Shown here one piece after another: positions 5,061 to 8,148 of a stretch of DNA of 8,148 bases. Source of the DNA: Anaerolineae bacterium. Its GTDB lineage: Bacteria > Chloroflexota > Anaerolineae > Aggregatilineales > Phototrophicaceae. The position numbers were made by a program, and so were the translations under genes. The notes beneath the pieces were generated by a model, which was not told the DNA's origin, did not search any database, and worked only from the letters and a program-made list of their open reading frames with translations. The DNA lies in the NCBI GenBank assembly GCA_028284565.1, contig JANQRM010000214.1:1-8148 (forward strand), read 5' to 3'. Each line of letters opens with the position of its first letter. Positions within the stretch are counted from its first letter, which is position 1.

Positions 5061-7301
5061 ATGACCACAGCACAAACATTTACAACCTCGATTGGTGGAC
5101 AAGAAGTCACCATCGAAACGGGCAAACTCGCTCAACAGGCGGGTGGCGCGGTCACGGTACGGATGGGTGATACGATGCTCTTCTGTTCGGCGACCATGAG
5201 TAAGCATGTCCGCGAGGGCATGAGTTTCTTCCCACTCTCGGTGGATTATGAAGAAAAGATGTACGCCGCAGGCAAGATTCCCGGAGGTTTTTTCCGTCGG
5301 GAAGGGCGACCAGCAGAAGGTGCAATTCTTATCTCTCGCGTGATTGATCGTACCCTGCGTCCGCTATTCCCTGATGGAATGCGGAATGAAGTTCAAATAA
5401 TCTTGACCTCGCTAAGTCATGACCAAGAACATCAGGTGGATATGCTAGGGGTTTTGGCGGCGAGTGCCTCTATTTTCATCTCAGATATTCCTTGGGATGG
5501 TCCGGTTGCTGGGGTTCGCATGGGTTTGATTGATGGCGAACTCAAGGTCAACCCAAGCCTCACTGAGATGGAAAAGAGCGACCTCGATTTGCGTGTCTCT
5601 GGGACAGCAGATGCCATCAATATGGTCGAATGTGGCGCAAAAGAAGTGGATGAAGCCATCGTCTTAGATGCTATGAAATTGGCAAAAGAATCCATCCAAT
5701 CCCTCATTGCAGTTCAACATGAAATGCGCGAAGCACTCGGCAAAGAGAAAGCCGAAGTTGAACTGGTCAGCTTGGATGAGGCGATTGTCGAAGCCGTGAA
5801 GAAGCGTACCGAATCGACTATTCGTGATGCCTTCGTGAATCACACAGACCGTCATGATCGTCGTGATATTCTCAAAGCGATTGAAACAGAAATCGTCGAA
5901 GCAACCGAAGCCCGCAACACAAACCTCCCTGAAGAAAAACAAGTCCCCATCAGTGACATTAAAGAAGCACTCTACAAAGTACAAAAATCGGTGGTTCGCA
6001 ATCGGATTACGAAAGACAAAGTTCGTCCCGATGGACGTGATTTTGTCACCATTCGCCCGCTGTCTTCAGAAGTGTCTTATGTCCCGCGTGTGCATGGGTC
6101 GGGCTTGTTCCAACGTGGTGAAACGCAAGTACTGACACTGGCAACACTCGGCACACCACGCGATTCGCAATTGATGGATGGACTGATGGAAGACAACAAG
6201 CGTTATATCCATCACTACAACTTCCCACCATATAGTACAGGTGAAACGGGCTTCATGCGTGGACCCAAACGCCGTGAAATTGGACATGGCTCCTTAGCAG
6301 AAAATGCCTTGCTTCCGATGATTCCTGAAGAAAAAGAATTTCCCTATACGCTACGGCTTGTCAGTGAAGTCATGAGTTCTAATGGCAGTACATCGATGGC
6401 AAGCGTTTGTGCCAGTACATTGGCGTTGATGGATGCAGGCGTGCCGATTAAAAATCCAGTTGCTGGCATAGCAATGGGTCTCATCAAAGAGGGCGACGAT
6501 GTGGCAATTTTGACCGATATTCAAGGGATGGAAGATCATCTCGGCGATATGGATTTCAAAGTGGCTGGAACCGTCAATGGCATTACCGCGTTACAAATGG
6601 ACATCAAAATCACAGGTGTCTCTGATGAAGTAATGGAGCAAGCACTCAAGCAAGCCCGTGATGCACGCTTACAAATCCTTGAGGTGATGAATCAAGCAAT
6701 TGCTGAACCTCGTGAAAAACTCAGCGATTTTGCACCTCGCATGGAGACCTTCAAAGTGCCAGTGGATAAAATTGGCGCGATTATTGGTCCTGGTGGGAAA
6801 ACGGTACGTAGCATCCAAGATTCCTTGCAAGTGACGGTGGAAATCGCTGACGATGGCACGGTCTTTGTGGCAGGAAACGATGGACCAACTGTCGATCAAG
6901 CGATGGCTAAAATCAAAGGCTTAATCGAAGAAGCTGAACTCGGTCAAATCTACATGGGTAAAGTGACTCGGATTGAGAACTACGGTGCATTTGTCGAATT
7001 CTTGCCTGGCAAAGACGGCTTGGTTCATATCTCCCAACTGGCAGATTACCGTGTTGAGAGCGTGGAACAAGAGGTTGCTGTTGGTGATGAAGTCATGGTC
7101 ATGGTCACGGATATTGACCCCTCTGGGCGAGTGCGTCTCAGTCGTCAAGCGGTTCTCGAAGGTTGGGACATCGAAGAAGCCCGTCGTCGAGATTCTGGTA
7201 GTCGTGGTGGCGGCAATCGTGGACGCGGTGGGAACAACCGCAATCGTGGACGTGGTGGCAACAATCGTGGTGGTGGTAATCGCGGACGCAACAACGACTA
7301 A
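5061..7301 (+). CDS. pnp: Polyribonucleotide nucleotidyltransferase (PNPase)
   Basis: PNPase is a trimeric cytoplasmic 3'-5' exoribonuclease that degrades RNA phosphorolytically and is central to mRNA turnover. The 746 residues contain two RNase PH-like cores (about 14-145 and 325-545) joined by an alpha-helical segment, then a KH domain with GPGG at 576-579, then an S1 domain from about G628 to 697. The second core keeps the catalytic set: KRRE with R404-R405, SSNGS at 439-443, and [10 protein letters not shown] with D492, D498 and K500, matching E. coli D486, D492 and K494 by motif alignment. The first core has FFRREGRP. Residues 708-746 form a tail rich in R, G and N with RGG/RG motifs, unlike the E. 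coli tail. ATG 5061 is preceded by AAAAGGAG (5047-5054), 6-nt spacing. rpsO lies upstream and a strong terminator follows. Confidence 0.97.
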   Translation: MTTAQTFTTSIGGQEVTIETGKLAQQAGGAVTVRMGDTMLFCSATMSKHVREGMSFFPLSVDYEEKMYAAGKIPGGFFRREGRPAEGAILISRVIDRTLRPLFPDGMRNEVQIILTSLSHDQEHQVDMLGVLAASASIFISDIPWDGPVAGVRMGLIDGELKVNPSLTEMEKSDLDLRVSGTADAINMVECGAKEVDEAIVLDAMKLAKESIQSLIAVQHEMREALGKEKAEVELVSLDEAIVEAVKKRTESTIRDAFVNHTDRHDRRDILKAIETEIVEATEARNTNLPEEKQVPISDIKEALYKVQKSVVRNRITKDKVRPDGRDFVTIRPLSSEVSYVPRVHGSGLFQRGETQVLTLATLGTPRDSQLMDGLMEDNKRYIHHYNFPPYSTGETGFMRGPKRREIGHGSLAENALLPMIPEEKEFPYTLRLVSEVMSSNGSTSMASVCASTLALMDAGVPIKNPVAGIAMGLIKEGDDVAILTDIQGMEDHLGDMDFKVAGTVNGITALQMDIKITGVSDEVMEQALKQARDARLQILEVMNQAIAEPREKLSDFAPRMETFKVPVDKIGAIIGPGGKTVRSIQDSLQVTVEIADDGTVFVAGNDGPTVDQAMAKIKGLIEEAELGQIYMGKVTRIENYGAFVEFLPGKDGLVHISQLADYRVESVEQEVAVGDEVMVMVTDIDPSGRVRLSRQAVLEGWDIEEARRRDSGSRGGGNRGRGGNNRNRGRGGNNRGGGNRGRNND
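7214..7267 (+). repeat. Two tandem 27-bp repeats coding the PNPase RGG-like tail
   Basis: 7214-7240 and 7241-7267 are directly adjacent copies that match at 24 of 27 bases. Read in the pnp frame they give NRGRGGNNR twice (residues 719-727 and 728-736). Two of the three differences are synonymous third-position changes (C/T at 7226/7253 and at 7238/7265). The third (G/C at 7232/7259) is also a silent glycine-codon change. The pattern fits duplication followed by selection on the protein sequence. Confidence 0.85.
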
Positions 7302-7319
7302 ATCAACTCAAGCAAATCG

Positions 7320-7352
7320 AAGCGCGTCATGGTTCACTGTGGCGCGTTTTTT
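7320..7352 (+). terminator. Intrinsic terminator after pnp
   Basis: CGCGTCATGG (7323-7332) pairs with CTGTGGCGCG (7337-7346), including three G-U pairs, across loop TTCA. Six Ts follow (7347-7352). A few further pairs between the bases 5' of the stem and the T-run are possible. Confidence 0.85.
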
Positions 7353-7372
7353 GGTTAAGAAACTGGTACTTG

Positions 7373-8148
7373 ATGAACGATTTCATTTTGGCAATGGCAA
7401 AGCATCTTCCACCCAGTGCATCCACCATGCAAGTGTTGGATGTTGATGGTGTCTCTGCTGAGATATTCAGTTCGCTTCGTGATGATCTCTACTTCCAGAC
7501 AGAAGTAACGGAATCCGACTCGGTTGATGCTGTGGTTGCGTATGACCATGCCTTAGACCGCGACTTTCTATCCCAAATGCTTGACGTGCTCCGTGTGGGT
7601 GGACGTTTGATTATCGTGCATTCGGAGGGTGATCCAAGTGGTGAATTGGTGGATACACTGGAGTCTGCTGGCTATGTGCGTATCCTCGTCGAAAGAGCAA
7701 CAGACGCAGTTGGCGTACTCATTCGTGGAGAAAAGCCACACACGACGGCGAACACCATAGCACGTATCCAGACCGTCTCAACTCAAGATGCCAATTCTGT
7801 GGATTGGTCTGATTTTCGCGGACGTTATGTGCATCTGCTCATTCGGCAAATGCCTAACAAACCCGTCTGGAAGTTATCACCGGATGAAACTATCGAGTGG
7901 CAAGCCGTGACCATCCAACACCATGAAACAACCGTCTTGCTCGGCTATAGTAGCTTGCCCAAATGCGTCGAATTCATGCAATCAGCAGTGATAGCCGGAT
8001 GGGTTCAAGATGTCAATAAGGTCGGCAAGTTCAAGAAACAAGTCATTCAAGATTTGGCGATGGCGATTCTTTTCAATCCTAGCTTGGAAGAAGTATCGGC
8101 TCAGCGAGCGACATGGTTTCCCATTGATCCTAACCTTGCCGAAGCTCC
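7373..8148 (+). CDS. Methyltransferase-like protein of unknown function (partial, runs off the window)
   Basis: The frame is open from ATG 7373 to the window end, giving 258 residues. Residues 18-110 resemble a class I SAM-methyltransferase fold. They include MQVLDVDG at the place of motif I, DAVVAYDHALDRDFLSQML, then LRVGGRLIIVHSEG (R74-GGR-L79), like the LRPGGRL post-motif segment, and ESAGYVRILVE. The glycine-rich SAM loop expected after the first strand is absent (VLDVDGVSAEI), so binding or catalysis may be lost. Residues about 145-258 form a second soluble alpha/beta region that I do not recognise. No clear Shine-Dalgarno precedes ATG 7373; ATG 7394 or 7427 are alternatives. It starts 20 nt after the pnp terminator T-run, so expression depends on read-through or on a promoter I cannot see. 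The frame and composition support a real gene. The function is not assigned. Confidence 0.7.
   Translation, partial: MNDFILAMAKHLPPSASTMQVLDVDGVSAEIFSSLRDDLYFQTEVTESDSVDAVVAYDHALDRDFLSQMLDVLRVGGRLIIVHSEGDPSGELVDTLESAGYVRILVERATDAVGVLIRGEKPHTTANTIARIQTVSTQDANSVDWSDFRGRYVHLLIRQMPNKPVWKLSPDETIEWQAVTIQHHETTVLLGYSSLPKCVEFMQSAVIAGWVQDVNKVGKFKKQVIQDLAMAILFNPSLEEVSAQRATWFPIDPNLAEA

Noticed and set aside
6973..7446. 157-codon + strand ORF overlapping the end of pnp, with a V/A/I-rich stretch that looks like a membrane segment
   Set aside because: The hydrophobic run is only the RGG-coding repeats read in another frame (CGT/GGT become GTG/GTC). The frame has no ribosome site and lies inside a strong pnp gene.

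Overview
The window looks like ordinary bacterial chromosome. It carries a bacterial-type ProS with the INS editing insert and the conserved rpsO-pnp pair, with short intergenic gaps and all genes on the + strand. The style of the proteins (a long multi-domain NYN protein, a PNPase with a glycine/arginine/asparagine-rich tail, and a degenerate methyltransferase-like protein after pnp) reminds me of Chloroflexota, perhaps Anaerolineae. That placement is an impression from sequence style, not a search result. I see no insertion sequence, phage gene, CRISPR array, tRNA or rRNA.

Layout. 1-90 is the tail of an unidentified gene. 185-1948 is proS, ending in an intrinsic terminator (1957-1988). 1949-2343 is a 395-bp AT-rich gap with a nested inverted repeat, a perfect extended -10 promoter and a leader of about 250 nt that contains a hairpin and a possible 33-codon ORF. 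2344-4476 encodes a 710-residue protein with two NYN (PIN-like nuclease) domains in tandem and a long C-terminal part that looks like repeated winged-helix modules. 4477-4589 holds another perfect extended -10 promoter, framed by an inverted repeat, and a strongly structured rpsO leader. 4590-4859 is rpsO (S15), closed by a terminator at 4872-4905. 4906-5060 is the pnp leader, with a long hairpin. 5061-7301 is pnp, closed by a terminator at 7320-7352. 7373 to the window end is a partial gene for a methyltransferase-like protein of unknown function.

The genes share an RNA theme: tRNA charging (ProS), a predicted RNA-cleaving NYN protein, a ribosomal protein that represses its own mRNA in other bacteria (S15), and the 3'-5' exoribonuclease PNPase. 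The two most interesting signals are the NYN protein and the rpsO leader. In the NYN protein the first domain has lost part of the acidic active site while the second keeps it. The rpsO leader can fold as a 10-bp hairpin plus an H-type pseudoknot next to the Shine-Dalgarno, with a competing pairing that would mask the start codon. Nothing here is clearly a new defence or mobile system.
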